This document shows, one piece after another, positions 7,762 through 16,956 of a stretch of 33,144 bases of DNA. The notes under the pieces were generated by a model. It saw only the letters and a program-made list of their open reading frames with translations. It was not told where the DNA came from and did no database searches. Numbering within the stretch: position 1 is the stretch's first letter; each line of letters starts with the position of its first letter. This DNA is from Emcibacter sp. (lineage in GTDB: Bacteria; Pseudomonadota; Alphaproteobacteria; Sphingomonadales; Emcibacteraceae): NCBI GenBank assembly GCA_026982375.1, contig JALSHF010000015.1, positions 1-33,144 on the forward strand, in the 5' to 3' direction. Made by a program: the position numbers and the translations under genes.

Positions 7762-9396
7762 TTACATGATAGGCGGATTATTCCAGCGCTGTACGGTGGC
7801 AATCAAATGCGCTTCTGCGGTCAATATTCTCTCTGCGTCGCGGTAAGTGGCGATAATTTTCAGGTCGCCCGCATTATTTGTACCATATTTCCGCTCTGGA
7901 TTTGGGCCGGCTATGGCCGGAATGAATGTCCCCTCTGCGGTAATATGGCCGGCATATTTTGCATCCTGCATGGCTGCGGCGGCCGCGCTGTAATTTTCCG
8001 AAGACCACGCCACCGGCACCATGCCAAGCGAAATATCATCATCCGTATTGGCCAGCCCGTCAGGGCCATTTGAATAACCGGTTGCTTCAAATTGCGCCAT
8101 GACTTTAGGGATAGGCCCGCCCCCGCCGCCCACGCGAGAGATGCCATAATCCGGTGTGACTTTAATATAGTCAACTTGAGTATAGATGTTCATCACAGCA
8201 TTATCCTCACCCACGGCGAGCATCACGGAACCGGCCATTTCCTCCTCCGCCATGGCCGAAATAACAATACGGCCCGGCGCTGTGCTTTTGATGGTAACTT
8301 CGGCCCCGGCAATGCTGACATCACCAGATAAATTAACGCCGCTGATGACAATTTCTGTCTCTTGGCCGACCTTCAGGGCCGATGGGACAATATTCATAAT
8401 ACCCTGCTTTATAATACCATGGGCATCCGCCGTTTGACGCCATGCGGTAATGATCATGCCATCTTCGGGATGGTCTCGTTTAAAGAACCGTCCTGTCATG
8501 ACATTGCCGCCTTCGGATGCGGCCCATATCTGATGGTATTTCTGGTCGCCCAATGTGGCCGCGCCGCGCCATTCATAACCGGAATGAACGATGGATTTCC
8601 CCGTGCCGACTGCGGCCCTGCCATCAGAATAAATCAGGTCATAAGTTACGTCATAGCGATCGCCGCCAACCGCCGTTACCGTCATAATACCGTCCATATA
8701 ACCCCGGCCCGGCAGATGTCCAACCATACGCCATGCGCCGGACATATCTTGCCATTCCGTGGCTTGCCATTCATCCCAGGACGGGGTTTTCAGGGGATAC
8801 ATCTGGCCCAGTTTTTCCGAAACAGGGCCCAGGGCATCCGCCCGCCAGTCCCGCTCCCGCGCGAGCATCTGATATTCGATAGAGGCCCATTGGCCCAGAT
8901 GCATATGAACAAGATTTTGCCATTCCTCGCTGTCCCGCCGCTGCAAAGCCACACGGGCATAGGTATGGCAGCGCGCGCACATGGCCATAAGGTCAGGATC
9001 TGCACCTTGTTCTATTATATTATGTTTGCGCTCCAGAACATCCCGGTGCGCCGCCGTTTCGGAAGGCGCCAACCCTTGGGTATCCGCCAGAAATTTTACC
9101 AGACTGCGGCGGTCTTTCGCGTCAATATCCAGCCCGTGAAAAATCATCATGCGGGCGATATTCATATCCCAGCCTTCGGGCGTTTTCCGTATCTGGCTGA
9201 TGCGGCTGAAATTTCCGTCCCCGGATTCCATATGACAACCGGAACAATTATCCGCGAGCAATGCGCGGCCCGCCTGCATTTCAGCTTCTGAAATATTAAG
9301 CGTCTTTACCGTCTTTTTCCCGTCATCCGAACAGGCCGATAAAAACCCGCTCAAGAGCAAAATAAAAGTCATAGACAAGATATTTTTTAACTTCAT
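7762..9396 (-). CDS. qhnA: Quinohemoprotein amine dehydrogenase alpha subunit (diheme cytochrome c)
   Basis: A 544-residue alpha subunit that carries electrons from the CTQ cofactor to periplasmic acceptors. Two c-type heme sites are visible: CSGCH (residues 51-55) and CARCH (140-144), followed by long beta-rich domains as in the known enzyme. The frame is open 27 bases further upstream, but ATG at 9396 has GGGAA 7 bases before it and starts the export signal. The signal ends in LSAC|S with C22, a lipobox, so this copy is probably a lipoprotein. It is followed after 14 bases by qhnC. The radical SAM gene qhnD, which in Paracoccus lies between qhnA and qhnC, is absent here. Confidence 0.94.
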   Translation of the reverse strand: MKLKNILSMTFILLLSGFLSACSDDGKKTVKTLNISEAEMQAGRALLADNCSGCHMESGDGNFSRISQIRKTPEGWDMNIARMMIFHGLDIDAKDRRSLVKFLADTQGLAPSETAAHRDVLERKHNIIEQGADPDLMAMCARCHTYARVALQRRDSEEWQNLVHMHLGQWASIEYQMLARERDWRADALGPVSEKLGQMYPLKTPSWDEWQATEWQDMSGAWRMVGHLPGRGYMDGIMTVTAVGGDRYDVTYDLIYSDGRAAVGTGKSIVHSGYEWRGAATLGDQKYHQIWAASEGGNVMTGRFFKRDHPEDGMIITAWRQTADAHGIIKQGIMNIVPSALKVGQETEIVISGVNLSGDVSIAGAEVTIKSTAPGRIVISAMAEEEMAGSVMLAVGEDNAVMNIYTQVDYIKVTPDYGISRVGGGGGPIPKVMAQFEATGYSNGPDGLANTDDDISLGMVPVAWSSENYSAAAAAMQDAKYAGHITAEGTFIPAIAGPNPERKYGTNNAGDLKIIATYRDAERILTAEAHLIATVQRWNNPPIM

Positions 9397-9440
9397 GTTT
9401 TGTTCCCGTAATCCAGAGGCCAAAAAAATTAATTTTTAAG

Positions 9441-9472
9441 AAAAAAGGCGGACTTATAATCAAGCCCGCCTT
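9441..9472 (-). terminator. Intrinsic terminator between the TonB receptor and qhnA
   Basis: On the minus strand, 11-base arms AAGGCGGGCTT and AAGTCCGCCTT pair with one mismatch around a 6-base loop and are followed by six T. It lies 14 bases after the receptor stop and 45 bases before the qhnA start. It should reduce, but need not abolish, read-through into qhnACB. Confidence 0.75.
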
Positions 9473-9486
9473 AAAATCTTATTGTT

Positions 9487-11820
9487 CTAGAAACGCGTGC
9501 GTACATCAATACCAATCGTCCGCGGACGGTTGGTTACAATACGTTGACGTCCGGGCGTCTCTGCGGCAATTGAACGGCTATCTGCCAAATTGGCATGTTC
9601 ATTGGTCAGATTGTCGACAAAAAGCGTAATTTCCCAACTGTCTCGAATAACACCAGCCCTCACATTAAGTGCCGTCCATGCCGGACGCTCGCGTTGTTCG
9701 CCATTATTTGAACTAAAGCTTCGACCATAATGGTTAAAGTCTGCCCGAATGATACCATCCATTTCATTACTCATCGGGAAGATATATTCGCCAGATGCCG
9801 CAACAGTCCAATTAGGCACGCCCTGAACATAATCGCCGACGGAGACAACCGGGTTTGTACCCGGATCAGTGATTTTTGCATCCGCATACCCCAAAGCAAA
9901 AGTCATTGTCAAACCATCAATTGGGGCCGCAATCACCTCAATCTCAAAGCCTTTAACTTCGGCCGCACCAGTATTTAATTTAGCCTGGAAGCCACAAGCC
10001 AGCCTGACCTGCTGGATAACATCATTCCACTTGATAAGATACGCAGAAACATTTAAAGAAACACGATTATCTGCTAATTTTGACTTTAATCCCGCCTCAT
10101 AACTCCAGAGGGAGTCCGAATCAAATGTTCTTACTTCAGCAGGGTTAATACCCAAAGCCGCCATCTCGGCACCGCATAAGCCTAACGGTAAATTGCCGTT
10201 GGCACCACCAATTCGGAACCCCTTGGAAGCAGACGCATAGACGTCCAGATTTTCACTTACATTCGCCTGAACAAGAAGTTTAGGGTTAAAACCAGATTCT
10301 GACTGTTCTACTTTATCAAGCAATGGGTCCTCGGGAAGACGAGAAGGACCATCATTGGCAAAACCATCTGATTCAATGAACGCATCGGTTTCTGTTTTAT
10401 AATAACGGCCACCGGCGGTGATGGAAATCGCTTCTGAAACATCAAAGGTAACCTCGCCAAATGCCGCATATTCTTTCGTATTGAAGAAATTCTCTGTTTG
10501 AAAAATCAAATCACCCGGCACGATATTGGCCGGACCGCCCACAGCCGCATTAAATGCAGCATTGACTCCAGGCTGCAGGGCTGGCGGATATTGCAGATGA
10601 TTTTTAGTTCTCTGATAAAACACCCCGGCCGTAAACTGAAAAGGCCCGTCAAGCGCAGAGGTATATCGCGTTTCATGAGATAACGATTTAAACCGTTCAC
10701 TTTCATCCAGTGGGGATTCAAGAGGGTCCAGTGGAACCCCTATCACATTATTAAAAAGAAAATGCAAGAATGTGGCTTCTTCTTCTCGCTCATCAATAAA
10801 TCTATTAAAGTAGGACGTAGTAGATACGATAACCCCGGAATCCATATCCCAATTCAATGTCCCGCTGGCTAAATACCATCGGTCTGAACCTGGCTCTTCA
10901 GTATCAAAGAAACGCTTTTCGGTGAAGTTGTCCGGGGAAATATCCGCAAATGGCAATCCGTCCGCCTTAACTTTTTGATACATAAACTTTGGCGTGAATG
11001 TTAAATTTTCGGAAACCTGTGCCTTTGCAGCAATTTGAAAGCCTCCAAAGGTTTCGTCATCTACATTTTCATTGGTCTCGAATGCGGGGGCTGTATTTAC
11101 AACCTCTGCACCGGTCTGGGCATTGGTCCATGACGGAACATATTCCCGATCAAAAATCCCTGAATTCTGCCCGAAATAGGCCATTACACGCACGGCAAGC
11201 TTGTCATCTATAACAGGCATATTTATTGACGCATCGACGGACCAGTTGATATCGCCTTCCTTAACCGTGGACAGGGTTCCATGCACCGCACCAAAACTCT
11301 CATTAAATTCGGGCTGCTGCGTGATCAGACGGATTGTTCCGCCCATAGAGCGCGCGCCATAGAGCGAGCCTTGCGGGCCGCGAAGCACTTCGACCCGCGC
11401 CACATCAATCACCCGTGGCTGAAGGGACGCCGGCATAGGCGTATCATCAATATAAAAACCCGTTGTATTATCTCCAAAAACGCCGCGTATTGCCGGAGAA
11501 TTAGAATTAAACCGGCCATCCGATTCATTACCAAAACCCAGGTTCGGTACGCGAACCGCAAAATCCGCAAATGAATTCACACCCATTCTTTCCATTTCCT
11601 GCGCGCCGATGGCGGTCACGGACATGCCGGCCTCCTGAATGGTCTGCTCTCTTTTCGAGGCCGTAATGACGATTTCTTCCAGGCCGCCAAATTCTTTTTC
11701 AGCGTCTTGCGCTATGACTGGTGCCGCAGATCCCAGAGCTATCAAGGCTGTCAGACAAGTTGTCCCGGTTAATTTCCGCCATAGTTTTGGACATAAAATC
11801 GATTGTGTATTTTCCCGCAT
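9487..11820 (-). CDS. TonB-dependent outer membrane receptor
   Basis: A 777-residue TonB-dependent receptor. A signal peptide (TCLTALIALGSAAPVIAQ) is followed by a TonB-box-like EEIVITASKREQ. The plug domain comes next (IRGVFGDNTTGFYIDDTPM, VEVLRGPQGSLYGARSMGGTIRLI), then a long beta-barrel ending in VRTRF with the terminal phenylalanine expected for barrel assembly. A GTG lies six bases upstream, but ATG at 11820 has AGAGGA at the right distance. It is the first gene before qhnACB on the same strand. The ligand is unknown; import of an amine-bearing or metal-loaded compound across the outer membrane would fit the context. Its plug style resembles receptors for large organic ligands rather than classic catecholate siderophore receptors. 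Confidence 0.92.
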   Translation of the reverse strand: MRENTQSILCPKLWRKLTGTTCLTALIALGSAAPVIAQDAEKEFGGLEEIVITASKREQTIQEAGMSVTAIGAQEMERMGVNSFADFAVRVPNLGFGNESDGRFNSNSPAIRGVFGDNTTGFYIDDTPMPASLQPRVIDVARVEVLRGPQGSLYGARSMGGTIRLITQQPEFNESFGAVHGTLSTVKEGDINWSVDASINMPVIDDKLAVRVMAYFGQNSGIFDREYVPSWTNAQTGAEVVNTAPAFETNENVDDETFGGFQIAAKAQVSENLTFTPKFMYQKVKADGLPFADISPDNFTEKRFFDTEEPGSDRWYLASGTLNWDMDSGVIVSTTSYFNRFIDEREEEATFLHFLFNNVIGVPLDPLESPLDESERFKSLSHETRYTSALDGPFQFTAGVFYQRTKNHLQYPPALQPGVNAAFNAAVGGPANIVPGDLIFQTENFFNTKEYAAFGEVTFDVSEAISITAGGRYYKTETDAFIESDGFANDGPSRLPEDPLLDKVEQSESGFNPKLLVQANVSENLDVYASASKGFRIGGANGNLPLGLCGAEMAALGINPAEVRTFDSDSLWSYEAGLKSKLADNRVSLNVSAYLIKWNDVIQQVRLACGFQAKLNTGAAEVKGFEIEVIAAPIDGLTMTFALGYADAKITDPGTNPVVSVGDYVQGVPNWTVAASGEYIFPMSNEMDGIIRADFNHYGRSFSSNNGEQRERPAWTALNVRAGVIRDSWEITLFVDNLTNEHANLADSRSIAAETPGRQRIVTNRPRTIGIDVRTRF

Positions 11821-11850
11821 GGTCACTTCCTCTATTTTTTCTATGAATAT

Positions 11851-11856
11851 ATTATA
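11851..11856 (-). promoter_or_regulatory. Candidate -10 element for the TonB receptor/qhn transcript
   Basis: TATAAT on the minus strand, 31 bases upstream of the receptor ATG. The expected -35 position reads AAAATA, a poor match. This suggests dependence on an activator such as the FeaR/QhnR-like protein encoded just upstream. Confidence 0.45.
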
Positions 11857-11921
11857 CGCATTATTATTGTTATTATTTTTCCCATACTAACATCATACAT
11901 ATGCCGTTTTCTTGTCTGAGC

Positions 11922-11949
11922 GTGACAGCAAGGGCGTTGCAGAGTGACA
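11922..11949. promoter_or_regulatory. Candidate AraC-family operator upstream of the receptor/qhn promoter
   Basis: GTGACA occurs at 11922-11927 and again at 11944-11949 in the same orientation, exactly 22 bases apart, or two helical turns. Direct repeats at this spacing are the usual form of AraC-family sites. They lie about 65 to 95 bases upstream of the candidate -10. Binding by the adjacent AraC-type regulator is inference. Confidence 0.4.
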
Positions 11950-12010
11950 AATATTTTGTTCCCCTGCTTAACTCTTGAGCCTGTGAAGTTTCACCAGAAG
12001 CCTTGAGCTC

Positions 12011-12952
12011 TTATCCTGTATTTGATCTGTATTTGCTGGGTGAGGTTCCAAATTCTTGCCGAAACGCGCGGCTGAAATGTGCCGCGTCATTAAAACCCCA
12101 TTGGAAGGCAATCTGGATGATGCTGTGGTCGTTGAAATGTTTATTTGCCAGTTGCCGGCGGGCTTCGGCGAGGCGGCGTTTGCGCACCCATTCCCCGAAT
12201 GATACGCCATCCCTCTGAAACAGGCGATGCAAATGCCGCGTGGAAATTCCGCTTAACTCCGCGATCATCGTTGGTGATAAATAGGGATCGGTAAGATGCT
12301 GTTCGATATTTTTCCGAATTCGGGAAAGCTGGCGTACTTTGAGGGCCAGCGTCCGTTCCGGTTCATGCCCCCGAAGTGTCGCGGCCAGAAAATTAAGCAA
12401 CGATCCCCGAACTGTTATCCTGTCTTTTTCTTCTATATAGGCAGCCTCATTATAGGTAGACTTGAGAAAATCCCGAATAACCGCCCCCATTCCAGACATG
12501 CCGGATATGGTGCGGGCTTCCTCAATACGCCGGTTCGGCATACAGGATTCCAGAGTCTCCCTTGGGATATGCAGGGAAATCTGCTGCATAAATCCATCGT
12601 AAACAAATTCAGAGGGATAGCCGGAATCAATCAAAGCCATATCGCCGGGTTCAAGAAAGGCCTCATTATTGCGCTGTGACAGAACCGCCCGGCCTTGCAT
12701 CTGCATGATAAGGAAACAATATTTGTCATCGTCATGGGCGATTTGCTTGCGGGATCGCACGACCTTATCCGCATTCATGGCAATACCCGCAACATCAAAA
12801 CCGCCAATATTGCGTAAGTCAATGGTACCTTTGAAATTGGACCAGTCACTGGAAAAGGTTTGAAAGCTCCCGCAGACAGCCCTCAAAGACTGCGCCCATA
12901 GCTCCGCATGGTCAATGGGAGATATTTTCTCATTGGGATAAACTATTTCCAT
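12011..12952 (-). CDS. AraC family activator, FeaR/QhnR-like
   Basis: A 313-residue regulator. An N-terminal cupin-like effector domain of the FeaR type (about residues 20-190, including LEPGDMALIDSGYPSEF) is followed by a C-terminal double helix-turn-helix of the AraC family (about 215-310). The second HTH reads IIQIAFQWGFNDAAHFSRAF, a textbook AraC signature. FeaR activates amine oxidase and aldehyde dehydrogenase genes for phenylethylamine use in Escherichia coli, and an AraC-type QhnR activates qhn genes in Paracoccus. Its place 190 bases upstream of the receptor-qhn genes fits this role. The start is supported by AGGGA. Confidence 0.88.
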   Translation of the reverse strand: MEIVYPNEKISPIDHAELWAQSLRAVCGSFQTFSSDWSNFKGTIDLRNIGGFDVAGIAMNADKVVRSRKQIAHDDDKYCFLIMQMQGRAVLSQRNNEAFLEPGDMALIDSGYPSEFVYDGFMQQISLHIPRETLESCMPNRRIEEARTISGMSGMGAVIRDFLKSTYNEAAYIEEKDRITVRGSLLNFLAATLRGHEPERTLALKVRQLSRIRKNIEQHLTDPYLSPTMIAELSGISTRHLHRLFQRDGVSFGEWVRKRRLAEARRQLANKHFNDHSIIQIAFQWGFNDAAHFSRAFRQEFGTSPSKYRSNTG

Positions 12953-13105
12953 TCGGTCCCTACTATATTTTAATTGAAGCTATCAATATCACGGCCCTTT
13001 TATCAAGGCTCATCATTATAGTTTCGGGAATGTTACCAAATGTAATCTTTCGCGTCAAATGTCGGTGATTTCAGTGTAATAGTTCAGGCCGATTAACGAC
13101 GGGCG

Positions 13106-13291
13106 TTAACTTTTTGCCAGGCTCATGGCTTCGGACAAAGTCTTGTGATCGCCGATATGGTTGGACAGGATCAAAATCAGCTTGGCATTCATAACCTGCA
13201 CCTGATCTTCTTCCATGTCCCGCTGCATATCAATCAATTCCTGATAAAAATCATCGGGCCGCTCTATATTTCTTTTTAAATTCAATGACAT
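13106..13291 (-). CDS. DUF2783 small protein
   Basis: A 61-residue protein matching what I know of the DUF2783 family: an N-terminal PDDFYQELIDMQRDM, then MNAKLILILSNHIGD and a short C-terminal helix. It is probably a small all-helical cytosolic protein. GGAG precedes the ATG by 8 bases, and the gene starts 18 bases after the stop of the flavoprotein gene, so it is in the same operon. Its function is unknown; its pairing with an aromatic hydroxylase suggests a helper role. A short dyad (TTAACG-N5-CGTTAA, 13093-13109) overlaps its stop codon. Confidence 0.8.
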   Translation of the reverse strand: MSLNLKRNIERPDDFYQELIDMQRDMEEDQVQVMNAKLILILSNHIGDHKTLSEAMSLAKS

Positions 13292-13309
13292 GTTTATTCT
13301 CCGGTAATT

Positions 13310-14926
13310 TTATTTTTGACCTGTTGCCCGTGCCAAGGCAGCGATAATTTTTCCTTCATCAAACTTTCGCCATCTGGCGGCCACATGATGATCCGGACGG
13401 ATGAGATATACGGCGCCGTCCTCTGCATCATATCTTTGGGTCAGCAGGCCGGCTTTATCTTCGATCTGCGCCCCCACCGTGATCACCTGCGCCCTTATAT
13501 TGCCCAGCTTGATTTCGGATTTATCGGGCGCATCCCCAAAAACCAGCACGGTAAAGTCATCACTTAACTTATTCAGCAACCAGCCTTCCGCGCCGTCCGC
13601 GATGATCGGCGCATCGGCGCAGTTGGTGCCCGGGGCCACGCCGGCCTCAAAACCATCCTCATCCGCCGTATTCAGGGAGGAATTCACATAAGGCGTTGGC
13701 ATGGACAAACGGCCACTATTAACCAGGGGGCGGGCAAATTCATATTTCTTCGACAGCTCCAGAACCGCATCCCGGAAAATACGGCTGCTTTTGCTTTTCG
13801 GTGTGATAAAATCAGTTGAGCGCGTGGAATTCAACAGATTGTCATCAGCGGCAAAGGCGCGTTCTTCATCATAGCTATCCATGAATTCGATCGGCGCATC
13901 ACCGTCCATGACCATTTTTAATTTCCATGTGAGATTGTCAATATCCTGAATGCCCGTATTGGCACCGCGTGCGCCAAAAGGCGACACCTGATGCGCCGCA
14001 TCACCGGCAAATAATATGCGGCCATACCGGAAATTATCAATGCGGCGGCAGGCAAATTGATAGATAGACACCCATTCCAGCTCAAATTCCGTATCATTGC
14101 CGAGCATGGCCTTGATCAAAGGAATGACATTTTCAGGTTTCGTCGCCTCTTTCGGATCCGCGTCCCAGCCCATTTGAAAATCCAGACGCCAGACATCATC
14201 GGACTGTTTATGAAGCAGAGCCGATTGGTTTTTATGGAATGTGGGATCAAACCAGAACCAGCGTTCTGTGGGGAAATCCGCCTTCATAACCACATCGGCA
14301 ATCAAAAAACGATCCTGAAAAAACTGGCCCGTGAAATCAGCCTTGACCATGTCGCGCACCATGCTGTTGGCCCCGTCACAGGCAATCATCCAGTCACATT
14401 CCATGGTAAAGATGCCGTCCGGCGTTTCCACCTGCAGACTGGTATGGTCATCATGCTGGGTCAGGCTGATCAATTTATGTTTCCAGCGCAGGTCAATGAG
14501 GTCACTATGTTTCATGACCTCATCCACCAGAAATTCTTCACAGTAATATTGCTGAAGATTGATCATGGCCGGCATCTTATGACCTTTTTCAGGCAGAAGA
14601 TCGAATTCATAGGCCAGGTCTTCCTTGAAGAAAACCTTGCCTACATTCCAGCTTATGCCCTTTTCAACCATCTTGTCCGCAATGCCAAGACGATCCCATA
14701 TTTCCAGAGGACGCTTGGCATAACATACCGCCCGCGATCCGATGCTGACCGTATTATTATCATCCAGAATAATCACAGGAATGCCAAGCCGCGCACAATC
14801 CAGTGCCGCAGACAACCCAATCAGGCCCGCCCCGATAACAATGACGGGCTTTCGCTTTACGGTGCCATTTTTCTGGTCATCCGATTGTACGTATGGATAT
14901 TCAGGCCAAGTATATGTATTTAACAT
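13310..14926 (-). CDS. FAD-dependent aromatic-ring monooxygenase-like protein
   Basis: A 538-residue class A flavoprotein hydroxylase of the MhpA/PheA type. It has the three signature motifs: GAGLIGLSAA (FAD Rossmann loop, about residue 33), the DG motif ACDGANSMVRD (about 184) and the GD motif FAGDAAHQVSPFGARGAN (about 303-320). A C-terminal thioredoxin-like domain is suggested by the length and by LVFGDAPD near 465. Such enzymes use NAD(P)H and oxygen to hydroxylate phenolic rings. It lies between the metallo-beta-lactamase-fold gene and the DUF2783 gene in one operon. In this setting it could hydroxylate an aromatic acid made from an amine. The substrate is not determined. Confidence 0.9.
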   Translation of the reverse strand: MLNTYTWPEYPYVQSDDQKNGTVKRKPVIVIGAGLIGLSAALDCARLGIPVIILDDNNTVSIGSRAVCYAKRPLEIWDRLGIADKMVEKGISWNVGKVFFKEDLAYEFDLLPEKGHKMPAMINLQQYYCEEFLVDEVMKHSDLIDLRWKHKLISLTQHDDHTSLQVETPDGIFTMECDWMIACDGANSMVRDMVKADFTGQFFQDRFLIADVVMKADFPTERWFWFDPTFHKNQSALLHKQSDDVWRLDFQMGWDADPKEATKPENVIPLIKAMLGNDTEFELEWVSIYQFACRRIDNFRYGRILFAGDAAHQVSPFGARGANTGIQDIDNLTWKLKMVMDGDAPIEFMDSYDEERAFAADDNLLNSTRSTDFITPKSKSSRIFRDAVLELSKKYEFARPLVNSGRLSMPTPYVNSSLNTADEDGFEAGVAPGTNCADAPIIADGAEGWLLNKLSDDFTVLVFGDAPDKSEIKLGNIRAQVITVGAQIEDKAGLLTQRYDAEDGAVYLIRPDHHVAARWRKFDEGKIIAALARATGQK

Positions 14927-14969
14927 TACGCATTTTCCTTGTGTCTAGTGATCTTAATACGGGGCGCGG

Positions 14970-15923
14970 TTACCCCTCCAGGTCTTCCCACATCTTCTTG
15001 TCTCTCTCTGCGGTCCAGATACGCGGATCGCGAATGCCCTGACATTCATCATAGGCACGGGTCACATCAAAAGGCAGGCAATGCTCAAAAATTACCCAAT
15101 GACCATATTTTGGTTTCAAGGCTTCCAGAGTGGCTTTATAGGTACTATTCAAGTCCATACCCTTGGCCTGACAGGCCTTGACCGAGCCATACATATCGCT
15201 GATGAAGGCACGGGTTTCGGTTAGCGCCTCCATACACTGATCCGCATTCATCAAGGCATCACCCCGCCCCGGCACCAGTTTCTCGGGCTTCATCGCCACC
15301 AGATTATCCAGAGTTGCCGGCCAGTCTTCAAGATAGGCATCCCCCGTATAGGGCGTCGCGCCAAATTCAACCAGATCGCCGCTGAACAGCACCTTGTCAT
15401 CAGGCAGCCACGCAATGGTATCGCCCTTGGTATGACCGCGTCCGACCTGTTTCAACTGCACCTCGACACTGCCGAGCCAGATGGTCATTTCACCCTTGAA
15501 CGTCTGGGTCGGCCATGTGAGTCCGGGGACGCTTTCAATGGCATCAAACAGACGCGGAAAGCGTTCATATTCTGATTTATAATCCTGCTCGCCCCGCTCG
15601 ACGATCAGATCCCGCGTATCCATGCTGCAAATTATATGTTCGGGGCTATAGCCGCTGGCCCCCAAAACACGCACCGCATGATAATGGGTCAGCACAACAT
15701 ATTTAATTGGTTTATCAGTTACTTTGCGAATTTCTTCAATAACCAATTGGGCCATCACAGGCGTTGCCTGCGTGTCCAGAACCATGACACAGTCATCGCC
15801 AATGATGACGCCCGTATTCGGGTCACCTTCTGCGGTGAAGGCATAGGCATGCTCGGATAATTTGGTAAAGGATATTTTCTTTTCTTCCATGTCGGCCTGA
15901 GAGGCAAATTTCTTGTCGGTCAT
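14970..15923 (-). CDS. Metallo-beta-lactamase-fold protein with incomplete metal site
   Basis: A 317-residue MBL-fold protein. The first metal motif reads THYHAVR (H80, H82), so the usual D and H of HxHxDH are V84 and R85. H164 in GRGHTKGD and D183 in FSGDLVE are kept, but the late histidine is R220 in VPGRGD. The first metal site could therefore remain while the second has lost its ligands. The protein is first in an operon with a flavoprotein hydroxylase (43 bases downstream) and a DUF2783 protein. It may be a mononuclear lyase-like or isomerase-like enzyme acting on the hydroxylated product, or non-catalytic. The true substrate is unknown. Confidence 0.85.
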   Translation of the reverse strand: MTDKKFASQADMEEKKISFTKLSEHAYAFTAEGDPNTGVIIGDDCVMVLDTQATPVMAQLVIEEIRKVTDKPIKYVVLTHYHAVRVLGASGYSPEHIICSMDTRDLIVERGEQDYKSEYERFPRLFDAIESVPGLTWPTQTFKGEMTIWLGSVEVQLKQVGRGHTKGDTIAWLPDDKVLFSGDLVEFGATPYTGDAYLEDWPATLDNLVAMKPEKLVPGRGDALMNADQCMEALTETRAFISDMYGSVKACQAKGMDLNSTYKATLEALKPKYGHWVIFEHCLPFDVTRAYDECQGIRDPRIWTAERDKKMWEDLEG

Positions 15924-16002
15924 ATTTTATTTTCCCTGATTATGGCTGTGATGTTTTTGTGATTTCATTTGATACTGTTATAGATGTTAAATAAATAACT
16001 GT

Positions 16003-16024
16003 CTGTCCACATAAATGGGGACAG
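16003..16024 (-). terminator. Hairpin downstream of the LuxR-type gene
   Basis: A 22-base dyad, CTGTCC-CCATTTATGT-GGACAG on the minus strand, with inner CAT/ATG pairing and one mismatch. It lies about 30 bases after the luxR-type stop and 80 bases before the MBL gene start. The following sequence is only moderately T-rich, so it could instead be an operator for the MBL operon. Confidence 0.45.
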
Positions 16025-16053
16025 CCTAGTATAGCAGATTTGTGAGGAGAGGG

Positions 16054-16938
16054 TTATCCGACGACGGAAATAAATTCCAGACACAGGCTGAATAATTCAT
16101 TCTGAGAAGAAATACCAAGCCGCGCATAAGCCCGTTTGCGATAGGTGTTGACGGTTGATTTCGCCACATTCAAATCAAGTGATATGGCTTCAGAGCTGTA
16201 GCCTTGCAAAATCCGAATGCAGACCTCTCGCTCCCGCGTTGTCAATTGGCCGAATATCTCGTTTTTCGCCCCGAGCAAATGCGTCATCGCATCAGGAGAA
16301 CGGCTCAGCGCCACCTGAGTGATGATTGGATCAGCTAATTCGGAACTATGTCCCTTCAGCTCAAGCAAACGGGAATGTTTAAAAATCAAATTGGTCAATA
16401 TGGGTAGAATGCGGGATAAATCATTGAATTCTCGCGGCGCAAAACGGCCCCTGTCCGTTAGGCGGTAGAAACTGCAATAAATGGTATATTGACGGGTTTG
16501 AAGCAGACTTGAAACCTTGTCAACCAGTCCGGTATCCTTAAAAAAACGATCCTGATAGTCCTGATCATAGGCCGTGGTCGGCATATAGGGCAACAGCGTC
16601 ATTCTTATATCGTCCGGCCTTATATCACTGGATTTTTTCAAGCCCTTCCGTGCCGGCGCAAGCTTGGGGTCCTTAACATGAAACCCTTCTGTATAGGCAT
16701 TGGCGAGGCTCTTGCAAATATCCGCGTCCAGCTTGCTTTTGGTGAAAAGATGGGCCGTCGTCCCATCGTTGTTATTAATGAAAACCGCGCAATGATCCAC
16801 GCCAACCGCCGCATTGACCAGATCAAACAGGCTGTCTTCAAATTCCGCCCGTCCCAGCTTGCAGATGGTTTTATTTAATTTGGTCAACCAATCTTCTGAC
16901 CCTGCGATGGAAAAATTTTCTTCTGACATGACGTCCAT
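16054..16938 (-). CDS. LuxR family regulator (GerE-type HTH)
   Basis: A 294-residue protein with a C-terminal GerE helix-turn-helix (about residues 225-285: LTTREREVCIRILQGYSSEA, LNVAKSTVNTYRKRAYARLG). The N-terminal domain does not show acyl-homoserine-lactone-binding signatures and looks GAF-like or novel. It starts 18 bases after the qhnE stop, so it ends the qhnGFE operon. Two nearby starts are possible (16938 and 16929), neither with a strong ribosome site. A LuxR-type regulator in a qhn maturation operon suggests a second layer of control besides the AraC-type one. Target genes are not known. Confidence 0.85.
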   Translation of the reverse strand: MDVMSEENFSIAGSEDWLTKLNKTICKLGRAEFEDSLFDLVNAAVGVDHCAVFINNNDGTTAHLFTKSKLDADICKSLANAYTEGFHVKDPKLAPARKGLKKSSDIRPDDIRMTLLPYMPTTAYDQDYQDRFFKDTGLVDKVSSLLQTRQYTIYCSFYRLTDRGRFAPREFNDLSRILPILTNLIFKHSRLLELKGHSSELADPIITQVALSRSPDAMTHLLGAKNEIFGQLTTREREVCIRILQGYSSEAISLDLNVAKSTVNTYRKRAYARLGISSQNELFSLCLEFISVVG

Positions 16939-16956
16939 TATATTTATTCTGTATAT

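Noticed and set aside
8362-9291. 309-codon plus-strand frame opposite qhnA
   Set aside because: It is the complement of a diheme subunit with clear heme motifs; composition is that of a shadow frame.
14057-14923. 288-codon plus-strand frame opposite the flavoprotein hydroxylase
   Set aside because: Antisense to a protein with all three FAD motifs; no domain features of its own.
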